From: an uncultured bacterium
GTDB taxonomy: Bacteria > Actinomycetota > Coriobacteriia > Coriobacteriales > Eggerthellaceae
Assembly: GCA_937890835.1 (NCBI GenBank)
Contig: CALADF010000004.1
Location: forward strand, 1-21,680
Length of the DNA: 21,680 nt
Direction: 5' to 3'
The position numbers were made by a program, and so were the translations under genes. Shown piece after piece: positions 1 through 7,633 of the stretch. Position 1 is the stretch's first letter, and each line of letters starts with the position of its first letter. The notes below the pieces were generated by a model. The model searched no databases. It was not told the origin of the DNA and saw nothing but the letters and a program-made list of their open reading frames with translations.

Positions 1-398
1 CCCGGCCGGGGGCGGGAGGGGGCGGTCTCCACGGAATCCCGACAAACGGGGGGGGGCGGCGGGCTGCGGTGGCGCGGGGGGCGGGGGCGCGAGCGGGCGG
101 GGGCGTCGGCGCGGGATCTCCGAGAAGGCTCGGCCCCGCCGAGATCGCCCGTTCCCCGCACCGGACCCGACGCTCGCAGCGAATCCGCAGCATCGCGGGA
201 CAGGTCGACGGCGGCTGCGGGAACGTCAACCGTGAACGACGTCGCAACACTTCAGCTGATCACGAACCGCGCACCTCGGCAAATCGCGTCTCGTCTTCCG
301 CTCTTAAAGTAACGGCTCGCATACCGCACACCGATCGTGCGTTTTCCTCTCTTTATAAGGTACGATCTTCAGAGTCATCATAATGATCAGGAGGATCC
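1..398. other. G-rich leader region without a convincing gene
   Basis: No open frame here looks like a protein; the longest (69-383, +) is a low-complexity Arg/Gly/Ala translation typical of GC-rich noncoding DNA. Bases 8-103 are strongly G-skewed on the plus strand. The runs at 76-81, 83-87, 95-97 and 99-103 fit the G3+N1-7 quadruplex pattern, with loops of 1, 7 and 1 nt. Two mutually exclusive small hairpins follow: 120-124 with 129-133, and 129-134 with 138-143. Close to the next gene, TATAAG (354-359) is a possible -10 without a clear -35. A short palindrome (ATCAT-A-ATGAT, 77-87 of the fourth hundred, that is 377-387) precedes the ribosome binding site. Whether this is the control region of the downstream gene or the end of something outside the window cannot be told. 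Confidence 0.5.
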
Positions 399-1814
399 AT
401 GAACGAACGAGACGCCAGGCACATCAGCTCCGACTTCCAGGGAGCATTCGATGTTCCAGCGTATGCTCGCGCCGTCTTGAAAGCCCTCGAGGATGCCGGC
501 TTCGAAGCATGGCTCGTCGGCGGCTTCGTACGCGATCGGCTCATGGGCAGGCAGGGCAACGACATCGACCTCGCGACGAACGCAGATTGGCGAACCGTTA
601 AATCTGCCTGCGAAGCAGCCTCCATGCGCGTGCATGAGACAGGAACCGCACACGGGACGGTGACCATATGCCCCTTTCCCGATGATCCCCGGACTATCGA
701 GGTGACGACGTTTCGCCAAGATGGAAGCTATCGAGACTCTCGGCATCCCGAAGAAGTCGAGTTCGTCGACTCAATCGTCACCGACCTCGCGCGTCGCGAT
801 TTCACCGTCAACGCCATGGCCTTCCACCCTGAACGGGGACTTGTAGACCCCTTCGGGGGAATCGACGATCTCAGAAGGCGGGTCCTTCGATGCGTGGGAG
901 ATCCAAGGAGACGGTTCACCGAAGACGCTTTGCGCATCCTGCGCGGATGCCGATTCCGTTCACAACTCGGCTTCGAGATCGACTCCGACACACGCCTGGC
1001 CATGAGCACGCATAAGCACCTGCTCTATCGCATCTCGGCAGAGCGCATCCGCTCGGAGCTTGACGGATTCGTCCTCGGCGAGCACGTTCACGACGCCCTC
1101 CTCGACGTGTTCGACGTGCTTGCGTTCGTCCTTCCCGAAATTACCGCCATGAAGAACTGCGAGCAGAATACGAAATACCATATATACGACGTCCTCGAGC
1201 ACACCGCGTTCGTCATGCAGCACGCTCCGGCCGACCTCACCGTTCGCTGGGCGGCGCTCTGCCACGACATGGGCAAACCTCCCGCATCTTTCCGCGGTGA
1301 AGACGGCGTCAGCCATTTTTACGAGCACCCTAAGCTCAGCGTCGTCCTAGCCAGGCCCATGCTTGAGCGGCTGAAGATGAGCCCGCGATTCGTCGACGAT
1401 GTAGCGCTGCTCGTGAGGTATCACGACCACGTGGTCGCGCGATCCCGCAAGTCGATTCACCGCATGATGGCGAAGCTTCAGGACCGCAACGATCTTTTCC
1501 GCGGACTTTGCCACCTGAAGGTCGCCGATTCGATGGCGCAGGCACCCGAATACCACCAAAGAGCTCGTGACGCGGCGCTGCTGCTCGAAGCGTTCAACGA
1601 ACTGCAGGAGCAAGGAGAGCCCTTCTCGGTGAAAGACCTCGCGATCAACGGCCACGACGTGATCGAACGCGGAGTGCCGGCGGGGCCTTCCGTCGGCGCG
1701 CTGCTGAATCGTCTGTTTTTGGAAGTAAGCGAAGGTTCGGTGAAAAACGAGCGAGACGATCTGCTTGCGCGACTTGAAGAGTTGACGACCCTGGAATCGC
1801 AGCCTCTTTCATGA
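399..1814 (+). CDS. cca: CCA tRNA nucleotidyltransferase
   Basis: This enzyme adds or repairs the 3' CCA end of tRNAs in the cytoplasm without a nucleic acid template. The 471-residue protein has a class II nucleotidyltransferase head: GGFVRD (41-46) and the metal-binding DID (55-57). RRDFTVNAMA follows at 132-141, and EDALR (175-179) is the EDxxR motif that selects CTP/ATP. An HD domain follows, with H267 and HD 288-289, as in many actinobacterial and firmicute CCA enzymes. The start is well supported: AGGAGG lies 4 nt before the ATG. Poly(A) polymerase (PcnB) is the main alternative within the superfamily, but the HD domain and EDxxR motif favour CCA addition. The gene is alone on its strand and converges on purB. 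Confidence 0.93.
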   Translation: MNERDARHISSDFQGAFDVPAYARAVLKALEDAGFEAWLVGGFVRDRLMGRQGNDIDLATNADWRTVKSACEAASMRVHETGTAHGTVTICPFPDDPRTIEVTTFRQDGSYRDSRHPEEVEFVDSIVTDLARRDFTVNAMAFHPERGLVDPFGGIDDLRRRVLRCVGDPRRRFTEDALRILRGCRFRSQLGFEIDSDTRLAMSTHKHLLYRISAERIRSELDGFVLGEHVHDALLDVFDVLAFVLPEITAMKNCEQNTKYHIYDVLEHTAFVMQHAPADLTVRWAALCHDMGKPPASFRGEDGVSHFYEHPKLSVVLARPMLERLKMSPRFVDDVALLVRYHDHVVARSRKSIHRMMAKLQDRNDLFRGLCHLKVADSMAQAPEYHQRARDAALLLEAFNELQEQGEPFSVKDLAINGHDVIERGVPAGPSVGALLNRLFLEVSEGSVKNERDDLLARLEELTTLESQPLS

Positions 1815-1817
1815 CGC

Positions 1818-1858
1818 GCGTTCAGCTCGCCCCCGCCCTCGCACAGCGAGCTGAACGC
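1818..1858 (+). other. Perfect 13-bp inverted repeat just after the cca stop codon
   Basis: GCGTTCAGCTCGC (1818-1830) is exactly complementary to 1846-1858, leaving a 15-nt loop. It begins 4 nt after the cca stop and has no T-run behind it, so it is not a canonical intrinsic terminator. It could protect the mRNA 3' end or assist termination by another route. A structure of the same geometry follows the permease gene at 16464-16502. Confidence 0.7.
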
Positions 1859-1941
1859 CGACCCGGCAATCAAGGCAGCCGCACGGCGGCGCATCCTGCA
1901 CAACCGGCACGGCGGGATAAAACAGAAGCCCCGAACGCAAG

Positions 1942-1975
1942 ACGGGCCGCGAGAAGACTCGCGGCCCGTTTGTCG
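1942..1975 (+). terminator. Intrinsic terminator candidate after cca
   Basis: A perfect 12-bp stem (1942-1953 with 1958-1969) and a 4-nt loop (AAGA) are followed by TTGT. The U-tract is short, so it is a moderate terminator for plus-strand transcripts. It also lies behind purB on the other strand. Confidence 0.65.
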
Positions 1976-2004
1976 AAAAGCGGAGGGGAGGCAACCGCCC
2001 CTCC
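1974..2004 (-). terminator. Intrinsic terminator candidate after purB
   Basis: Read on the minus strand, GGAGGGG (2004-1998) pairs with CCCCTCC (1988-1982) around a 9-nt loop, followed by GCTTTTC. It lies 37 nt past the purB stop codon, as expected for its terminator. Confidence 0.6.
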
Positions 2005-2040
2005 TTGGTCAGCCCCCTCGAAGCAGCGAGCGTCCAAGCC

Positions 2041-3387
2041 CTAGAAGCTAAGGGCCTCCAGGCGCTCGAACACCGCGTCCTTGCGCGTGAGGAAATCCCA
2101 AGGATCGAAGATCTCGTCGAGCTTTTCCGCCGTGAGCACCGAGGCGGCGGGGTCGGCTTCGAGTCGCTCGCGGTACGTCGGACCCGACACGGCGTTTTGA
2201 ATGTCCTCCCACACCTGCATGGCGTTGCGTTGAACGATCACGTACGCATCCTCGCGGCTGATGCCGGTATCGACGAGCGCGAGCAACACCTTTGAAGAGA
2301 AGATGAGGCCCCGGGTTCGCCAGAGATTCTGCTCCATCTTGGCGGGATAGGTCTGAAGCCCTTCGAGCATCCACTGCATCTTCCCGAACATGTAATCGAG
2401 CGCCGTGAAGCTGTCCGCAAGCGCTACGCGCTCGGCTCCGGAGTGCGAGATGTCGCGCTCGTACCACAGCGCCACGTTGTCCAAGGCAACCTGGGCGTTG
2501 CTTTTCACCACGCGAGCGAGCCCGCAAACGCGCTCCGCCGTAATGGGGTTGCGCTTATGCGGCATGGCCGAGGACCCTTTCTGCCCCTTCGCGAACGGCT
2601 CCTCGGCTTCGATGACATCGGACTGCTGGAGCAAGCGAACCTGCATCGCGATGGACTCGAGAGTCGACGCAGCGACCGCAAGAGCGCACATGACCTGCGC
2701 ATGGCGATCGCGCGCAAGCACCTGCGTCGACAGGGGGTCGGGAGTAAGGCCCATCTTCTCGCACACGTACCGCTCGACGTACGGGTCGATACTCGAGTAC
2801 GTACCGACCGCTCCCGATATGGCGCCCGTAGCCGCGACCTCGCGCGCCTGCTCCATGCGGGTTTGCGCACGCTTGAGAGCCCATGCCCAGCTGCCGAACT
2901 TCATGCCAAACGTCATAGGCTCTGCATGAATGCCGTGCGTGCGACCGACGCACAGCACGTCTTTGAACTCGAACGCGCGACGACGGCACGTCTCGCCCAA
3001 CTCCTTGATGTCGGCGAGGATGATGTCGATCGCCTGGGTGATCTGATAGGAAAGCGCGGTGTCCCCGAGATCCGACGACGTCATACCATAGTGGACCCAG
3101 CGACTCGGCTTCTCCTCCCCATCGGGAACGTCGGCGTCGATGTAACCCGCCATGCACGTGGTGAAGGCGATGACGTCGTGATGGGTGACCTTCTCGATCT
3201 CGTCGATCTCCGCGACGGTGAAGCAGGCATGGTCGCGAATCCAACGCGCCTCCTCCTTCGTAATGCCGGCCTGACCCAGCTCAGCTTGCGCCTCGCAGGC
3301 GAGCACCTCTATTTCCTTCCATATTTCGAACTTGTTCTCAAGCTCCCAGATACGCCCCATCGCGGGACGCGTGTAACGATTGATCAC
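2041..3387 (-). CDS. purB: Adenylosuccinate lyase
   Basis: PurB cleaves SAICAR to AICAR and adenylosuccinate to AMP, each time releasing fumarate, in cytoplasmic purine synthesis. The 448-residue product shows the fumarase/aspartase superfamily signature GSSAMPHKRNP at 271-281, on the catalytic flexible loop. TSSD is at 103-106, and GRTHG (148-152) followed by HAEP holds a conserved active-site histidine (H151). HHDV (69-72) is the other conserved histidine region. Length is normal for the short bacterial type. The start codon is GTG at 3387, chosen because GAGGTGA lies 5-6 nt upstream. The gene stands alone between convergent cca and the trkA end, so purine control from its own promoter is likely. 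No PurR-like site was recognised. Confidence 0.96.
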   Translation of the reverse strand: MINRYTRPAMGRIWELENKFEIWKEIEVLACEAQAELGQAGITKEEARWIRDHACFTVAEIDEIEKVTHHDVIAFTTCMAGYIDADVPDGEEKPSRWVHYGMTSSDLGDTALSYQITQAIDIILADIKELGETCRRRAFEFKDVLCVGRTHGIHAEPMTFGMKFGSWAWALKRAQTRMEQAREVAATGAISGAVGTYSSIDPYVERYVCEKMGLTPDPLSTQVLARDRHAQVMCALAVAASTLESIAMQVRLLQQSDVIEAEEPFAKGQKGSSAMPHKRNPITAERVCGLARVVKSNAQVALDNVALWYERDISHSGAERVALADSFTALDYMFGKMQWMLEGLQTYPAKMEQNLWRTRGLIFSSKVLLALVDTGISREDAYVIVQRNAMQVWEDIQNAVSGPTYRERLEADPAASVLTAEKLDEIFDPWDFLTRKDAVFERLEALSF

Positions 3388-3428
3388 GGCTTGTCACCTC
3401 ACAGCGTTTCTTGTATTGCAGCGCGCTC

Positions 3429-3437
3429 AGAATACCA
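3429..3437 (-). promoter_or_regulatory. Extended -10 promoter candidate for purB
   Basis: On the minus strand TGGTATTCT is an extended -10 element (TG, one base, TATTCT), about 42 nt before the GTG start of purB. No good -35 is present, which extended -10 promoters tolerate. Confidence 0.35.
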
Positions 3438-3567
3438 CGAACGCCCCGGCACGCCCCGACGGGGAGACGGTCGGTTCCATCAGCGCCCCGATGGGAAACG
3501 ATGTCGCACCTGCCGAGCATCCGCTCGGGATCGACCATCAACGCGCGAGCGGGAAACGCGCCCGTGC

Positions 3568-4239
3568 CTACAGCGCCTTGAAGACGGCGCGCACCTCGTC
3601 GAGGACGTCGTTGTCGGCGACGACGATCGCCTTGTCGCCCGGATACATGACCAGGTTGTCGCTCGCCACGACGACATCGTCTTTCGTGGCGACGGCGGCG
3701 ATGAGCACGTTGTCGGGAAGGGGCAGCGAGTCGATGTCAACGCCCGCTTCGTTGGAGTGATGGCGCATGCGCGGAACAACCACCTCGGTGAGGGCGACGT
3801 TGCCATGGGTCAGAGACGACACGACGGAAACGGAGCCGAGCAACGCCTCCTCTTCGATGAGGTTGGCGATGAGCGTGGTCGAAGACACGCACTCGATGCC
3901 CACTTCGCGGAAGATGCGCAGGTTCTTCGGATTGTTGACGCGCGCGATGACGCGAGGGACGTGGAAGACGCGCTGAGCGATCTCGCACGCGACCAGGTTG
4001 CTGTCGTCAAGACCCGTCGTCGCGACGAAGACGTCGGCCCGCCTGATACCCGCATCCTCCTGGTAACGCGAGTCGCAACCGTCTCCGTGAATGACGAGAT
4101 AACCGCCCTCGAGCATGACCGACAGTTGGTCGGCGGTCTTGAGCGTCTCCTCGATAACGGCAACCTCGTTTCCGCTCTGAAGCAGAACAGAAGCAAGGTA
4201 CGATCCGACCTTGCCGCCGCCGGCGATGACGATGAACAC
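3568..4239 (-). CDS. trkA: TrkA/KtrA-type potassium uptake regulator, copy 1
   Basis: This is a cytoplasmic RCK-type gating subunit that binds NAD(H) or ATP and controls a TrkH/KtrB-type potassium channel. The 223 residues hold one TrkA-N Rossmann domain with GGGKVG at 7-12 and an acidic E30/E31 at the end of strand 2. The typical GDGCD and DDSNL segments follow, then a TrkA-C domain (about 140-222). E. coli TrkA has two such units in one chain; this is the single-unit form. The GTG start at 4239 is preceded by AAGGAGG at 6 nt spacing. It follows the second copy after 71 nt. That gap holds a TAGAAT box (4276-4281, minus), so a separate internal promoter is possible. No channel gene lies in the window. 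Confidence 0.9.
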   Translation of the reverse strand: MFIVIAGGGKVGSYLASVLLQSGNEVAVIEETLKTADQLSVMLEGGYLVIHGDGCDSRYQEDAGIRRADVFVATTGLDDSNLVACEIAQRVFHVPRVIARVNNPKNLRIFREVGIECVSSTTLIANLIEEEALLGSVSVVSSLTHGNVALTEVVVPRMRHHSNEAGVDIDSLPLPDNVLIAAVATKDDVVVASDNLVMYPGDKAIVVADNDVLDEVRAVFKAL

Positions 4240-4310
4240 CTGCTACCTCCTTGATGATGCGTGCGCGACGCCTCTATTCTAATGCAGCAGACGAGACGAG
4301 AAGCGCAGCG

Positions 4311-4973
4311 CTAGCCCTGAATGAACCGGGAAAACGAGGCTATGAGATCATGGCGAACGCACGCGAGGACGGTGTCTCCGTTGTAGAGAACGGACTCGCT
4401 CGTCGGTATGGAAGAGGCGGAGCCATCACCGCGCTCGAACGCTATGATGCGAATCTCATGGTCGCGCTCGAGTTCCGACACGCGGATGGTTCGCTTGTTC
4501 TCACGGCTCGACAAGTCCAGCGAGAAACGAAGCACCTCGCATTCGCCGAAGGTATCGACATGCGACCCATGCCCCGCGACCACCTTCGAGAACACGTCCT
4601 CAGCCACAAGGGAGGTGCCGCACGTGTAGTCGATGCCGAGCTGCATGTAAGCGCGCTCGTGATCGGGGTTGTACAGACGGGCGATGACGTGAGGAACGCC
4701 GAACAGGCGGCTCGCCACCTCGGCGCACATGAGGTTGGCGTTGTCGAACTGCGTGACGGCCGCCAAAACATCGCACTCCTCGACGCCTGCGTGAATGAGA
4801 ACGTCCTCGTCGAAGCCGACCCCCTGCACCGTCGATCCGTTGAAGTTGCGGCCCAAATTGGCGAAGGCGTCGGCGTTGCGGTCGACGCAGCAGACGTTGT
4901 TGCCGTTATCCGAGAGCATGTTCGCGAGCTGCGACCCCACGCGCCCGCACCCGACGACGATGACGTTTCTCAT
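4311..4973 (-). CDS. trkA: TrkA/KtrA-type potassium uptake regulator, copy 2
   Basis: This is a second single-unit TrkA protein of 220 residues, clearly divergent from its neighbour. GCGRVG is at 8-13 and D31 ends strand 2, as expected for NAD binding. FDNANL and the TrkA-C half follow. ATG at 4973 is the real start: although the frame stays open far upstream, the upstream stretch reads as Arg-rich nonsense antisense to nothing and is the shifted frame of the secreted protein gene. The start lies 2 nt after that gene's TAG stop, with only a weak GAAGA-like ribosome site, so translational coupling is likely. Adjacent TrkA pairs also occur in mycobacteria (ceoB/ceoC). Probably the two copies co-assemble or divide NAD- and ATP-sensing roles; that part is inference. 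Confidence 0.9.
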   Translation of the reverse strand: MRNVIVVGCGRVGSQLANMLSDNGNNVCCVDRNADAFANLGRNFNGSTVQGVGFDEDVLIHAGVEECDVLAAVTQFDNANLMCAEVASRLFGVPHVIARLYNPDHERAYMQLGIDYTCGTSLVAEDVFSKVVAGHGSHVDTFGECEVLRFSLDLSSRENKRTIRVSELERDHEIRIIAFERGDGSASSIPTSESVLYNGDTVLACVRHDLIASFSRFIQG

Positions 4974-4975
4974 AG

Positions 4976-5743
4976 CTAGATCTTCGCCATTTCCGAAACG
5001 GTCTTCGCATACCAATCGTGATAGGTCGGGGGGCAGTATTTCTTCGCGTTCTCCAAGCTGATAGTGTAGCCGTAACCACGCGCGAGCCCCGCCACGTGAG
5101 CGTTGATGGCCTCTTCCCAGCTCGACCAGCTTTCGGCCATCCATCCCCACGCGTTGTAAGGACGGAAGCAATTGCGGCCCTTCGAGCTCTCGGTGTTCGA
5201 AATGGCGGGAGACCAACGCGGATCCACGCCGTTGTCCCACGCCGCCTCGGCGAAGACCTTGCCGTAACCGGCGAGGGGAGAGCCTGCGAGATACGCGTCG
5301 ATACGAGACGTCCACTCGGCGAGGAAAGCCTCCTTGCCGCAGCTGAAATCGACGTCGGAGAGCGCGGAAACCTCGCGAGCAGCCGCCTCTGCCTTGGCCT
5401 GCTCCGCAGCGGCGATACGCGCCGCCTCTTCGGCACGCGCCGCTTCCTCGGCGGCGATACGCGCAGCTTCCTCCTCGGCGGCGATCTCGTCGATGCCGCG
5501 GGAGATATCGCGCTGCGCAGCGCTCTCGAGCACGAGCGTTTCGGAGGCCGTCGCCATGGCGCCGTCCGACGACGCGGGGGCGAACGCCTTCGCGTCGTCG
5601 TCGGCGCGGGAATCGGAAACGCCGCCGCCTGCGGAGGCGATGCCGAAGCTCACGCAACTCACGACGAGGGAAAACGCGCACGCAACCGCGATCACGCGCG
5701 CTGCCATGCCGCCCTTCGATGCGTTCTGTCGTCTTGCTACCAA
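4976..5743 (-). CDS. Secreted lysozyme-like/glucosaminidase-like protein
   Basis: A membrane-exported protein of about 255 residues, probably acting on peptidoglycan. A basic N-terminus and hydrophobic segment (about 15-38) form a signal. VVSC within it fits a lipobox, while ASA just after it fits signal peptidase I, so anchoring is undecided. An Ala/Glu-rich helical stretch (about 88-124) acts as a spacer. The C-terminal 120 residues include SNTESSKG (E185, a candidate catalytic glutamate) and NAWGW, resembling lysozyme-fold glucosaminidase and transglycosylase domains. Three cysteines (about 135, 192, 237) could make a disulfide. TTG at 5743 has AAAGG at proper spacing; TTG at 5749 is too close to it, and ATG at 5707 with AAGGG is an alternative. 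It is first in an apparent operon with the two trkA genes. The enzymatic class is an inference. Confidence 0.7.
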   Translation of the reverse strand: MVARRQNASKGGMAARVIAVACAFSLVVSCVSFGIASAGGGVSDSRADDDAKAFAPASSDGAMATASETLVLESAAQRDISRGIDEIAAEEEAARIAAEEAARAEEAARIAAAEQAKAEAAAREVSALSDVDFSCGKEAFLAEWTSRIDAYLAGSPLAGYGKVFAEAAWDNGVDPRWSPAISNTESSKGRNCFRPYNAWGWMAESWSSWEEAINAHVAGLARGYGYTISLENAKKYCPPTYHDWYAKTVSEMAKI

Positions 5744-5749
5744 ACTCAA

Positions 5750-5963
5750 CCTTTCAGAAGCGCACTCGAGCGAGCCGCCGAAGCGGTTGACAGCATGCTA
5801 GATTGTGGGTGGGTTTGCTGCCGAAGGGGCTCGATATGCGATTTTGCTTTCGATATTCTACCGTAGAGGGGGCTGGCAAGGCAAAAAAGCGCTTCGACGC
5901 CCTCCACGTTTTGTTCGATTGACAAATCGAAATCGAGCGTTGCTCCAGTTCAGAAGCCCACTT
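5750..5963. other. Intergenic spacer between the CorC-like and secreted-protein genes
   Basis: No gene is visible. It holds the candidate minus-strand promoter described separately. There is also a hairpin at 5914-5931 (7-bp stem, GACA loop) without a T-run. A weak GU-containing minus-strand stem near 5888-5903 runs into six Ts (5888-5883) and could be a poor intrinsic terminator for the CorC-like gene. Confidence 0.4.
5855..5884 (-). promoter_or_regulatory. Promoter candidate for the secreted protein-trkA-trkA operon
   Basis: On the minus strand TTGCCT (5884-5879) and TAGAAT (5860-5855) are separated by 18 bp. They match the sigma-70 consensus in 4 and 5 of 6 positions. This would give a 5' leader of roughly 105 nt before the TTG start at 5743. 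Confidence 0.4.
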
Positions 5964-6821
5964 TTATGCCTGAGCAGATTTACCGCTCGCCGACTCGTCT
6001 CCACAACCCGCCTTCACGTACACCGTCGAGATGCGGGAGCGGCGCATGCGCTCGATCTTGAACGAGAACCCTTCGACGCAGAAGCGATCCCCCGTCTGAG
6101 GAACGAAGTCGACGGTGTCCATGATCCAGCCGGCGATGGTCTCGTAATCGTCGGACTCGCTCACCGGCCATCCGAGCTCGAGCGCCTGCTCGACGGGCAA
6201 ACGACCATCCGCACGCCAAGCGCCTGCACCGCACGGGGTGACCAGGTCGCCGTCGAAATCCGTCTCGTCGAGGATCTCGCCGACGATCTCCTCGACAATG
6301 TCCTCGATGGTGATGAGACCGTCGGTTCCGCCGTATTCGTCGACGACAATCGCCATCTGCTGTCGCTGCGCCTGCATCTCTCCGAGCAGCGGGATGACGT
6401 CTTTCGTCTCGGGGACGAACATGGGCTCGTACATGAACTTGGTGACGGGATCGTCGACGCGCCCGTCCATCAAAGGCCCGATGAGGTCCTTATAGTGGAC
6501 GATGCCCACGATGCCGTCAATGTCGTCATGGTACACGGGAAGGCGCGAATAGCCCGTCCCCCGCATGCGCTCGAGGGCCGCACGACCCGACTCGACGTCC
6601 TCGATGATCATCATGTCGACGCGCGGCTGCATGATCTCGTGAACCGACATGTCGCCCAAATCGAGGATGTCGTGAATCATGCGCTTCTCGTCCTCGAGGA
6701 GGTCTTCGTTGTCAGCGACGATGTCTTTGATCTCATCCCCCGAAACGACCTCGCGCTTCCCCATGAGGAAATCGAACAGCCCCGGCTTCTCGCGCTTTTC
6801 CTTTTCTTTTTCCCGGTCCAT
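5964..6821 (-). CDS. CorC/HlyC-like CBS-domain protein
   Basis: A soluble or membrane-peripheral protein of the hemolysin/CorC family, linked to magnesium/cobalt handling. Two CBS domains (about 63-116 and 126-184) end in VVDEYGGTDGLITIEDIVEE, the family signature. A C-terminal CorC_HlyC domain (about 200-270) follows. The DUF21 membrane domain found in larger CNNM-like relatives is absent, as in E. coli CorC (similar length). I place the start at ATG 6821 (285 residues), where a GAGGT lies 12 nt upstream. ATG at 6863 adds 14 basic residues but has no ribosome site; neither is decisive. It lies 48-90 nt behind the hemolysin III gene on the same strand. Despite its name a hemolytic activity is not implied. 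Confidence 0.85.
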   Translation of the reverse strand: MDREKEKEKREKPGLFDFLMGKREVVSGDEIKDIVADNEDLLEDEKRMIHDILDLGDMSVHEIMQPRVDMMIIEDVESGRAALERMRGTGYSRLPVYHDDIDGIVGIVHYKDLIGPLMDGRVDDPVTKFMYEPMFVPETKDVIPLLGEMQAQRQQMAIVVDEYGGTDGLITIEDIVEEIVGEILDETDFDGDLVTPCGAGAWRADGRLPVEQALELGWPVSESDDYETIAGWIMDTVDFVPQTGDRFCVEGFSFKIERMRRSRISTVYVKAGCGDESASGKSAQA

Positions 6822-6911
6822 AAGCCTGTATCTACCTCGTCCTTTTCCCGAACGTACCTTCATTCCGCCAACTCGGTCACGCGCATCGCGCGAAAACCCG
6901 CCCGCGCCGCC

Positions 6912-7628
6912 TTACAAAACGAACAGCAGCACCGAGAAGAATTGCAGGATGCTGCCCGCGAGCACGAACACGTGAAACGCCGAATGCATGTAGGGAATCT
7001 TCTTCAGCACATAGAACACCGCGCCTACGGTGTAGCTCGCGCCGCCCGCCGCGAGCAACCAGAACCCGACCGCGGGAAGCGCTGCGTAAAGCTGAGGGAC
7101 GAACACGACGACGCACCAACCCAAGACGACGTATACGACCACCGATATCCAGCGCGGGCGAAACGTCCAAAACGCCTCGAAGGCGATGCCGATGAGCGCG
7201 ACGGCCCAGACGACGGCGCCGAGCCAATACCCGCCGACATCGGAGAGCGTCACCAGGCAGTACGGCGTGTAAGTTCCGGCGATGAGCAGATAGATGCCGC
7301 AGTGATCAAGCACCTTGAAAACACGCTTCGCGCCGCGATGCGCGATGGCGTGGTAAAGCGTCGACATAAGATATTCCAGGAGAAGGGCTATGCCGTAGAC
7401 GAGCGCCGAGAGCAACAACACGCCCGCGCCGTCGATGACCGACTTCACGATGAGGATGACGAGAGCCGCGACGGCCAATGCCGCGCCTATGCCGTGCGTG
7501 ATGGCGTTGGTGATCTCCTCGCCGAGGGAGTAATCACGCAGCGAAGAGCCGCGCTCGCCCGAGCGCTTCTTCAACGAGGAGCCGGTACTTCGGCCGGCCG
7601 ATCTGTCTGAGGCAACCTGATTTTCCAT
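6912..7628 (-). CDS. Hemolysin III family (TrhA/PAQR) membrane protein
   Basis: A seven-helix inner-membrane protein of 238 residues related to eukaryotic adiponectin/progestin receptors; bacterial members are tied to membrane lipid homeostasis. The family signposts are all present. They are EEITNAITHGIGA with H45, STLYH with H93, DHCGIYLLIAGTYTP (108-122), and near the end HSAFH (H215, H219) followed by GSILQF. These His/Asp residues form the presumed zinc-binding, hydrolase-like centre. I chose ATG 7628, 5 nt beyond the stop of the YdbT-like gene, with AGAGTGA as a moderate ribosome site. The frame stays open to 7676 but would overlap the upstream gene by 43 nt. The first 35 residues are a polar, disordered-looking cytosolic tail. 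Confidence 0.9.
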   Translation of the reverse strand: MENQVASDRSAGRSTGSSLKKRSGERGSSLRDYSLGEEITNAITHGIGAALAVAALVILIVKSVIDGAGVLLLSALVYGIALLLEYLMSTLYHAIAHRGAKRVFKVLDHCGIYLLIAGTYTPYCLVTLSDVGGYWLGAVVWAVALIGIAFEAFWTFRPRWISVVVYVVLGWCVVVFVPQLYAALPAVGFWLLAAGGASYTVGAVFYVLKKIPYMHSAFHVFVLAGSILQFFSVLLFVL

Positions 7629-7633
7629 GAGGA

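Noticed and set aside
2443..4254. 603-codon plus-strand open frame
   Set aside because: It lies antisense to purB and trkA, whose families are certain. Its translation is His/Arg/Asp-rich, typical of the reverse frame of GC-rich genes.
5390..5490. Repeated GGCGATACGCG-type DNA motif as a repeat element
   Set aside because: It is explained by the Ala/Glu/Arg repeats of the secreted protein's helical spacer and not by a CRISPR or mobile repeat.
4974..5681. N-terminal extension of the second TrkA protein in the same frame
   Set aside because: Residues before MRNVIVVGCG are an Arg-rich shadow of the secreted protein gene; TrkA proteins begin at this glycine motif.
5914..5931. 7-bp hairpin as terminator of the CorC-like gene
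   Set aside because: It has no T-run on either side and a short stem, so it is not supported as a terminator.
5805..7610. 601-codon plus-strand open frame
   Set aside because: It is antisense to the CorC-like and hemolysin III genes, has no family features and shows the same antisense composition.
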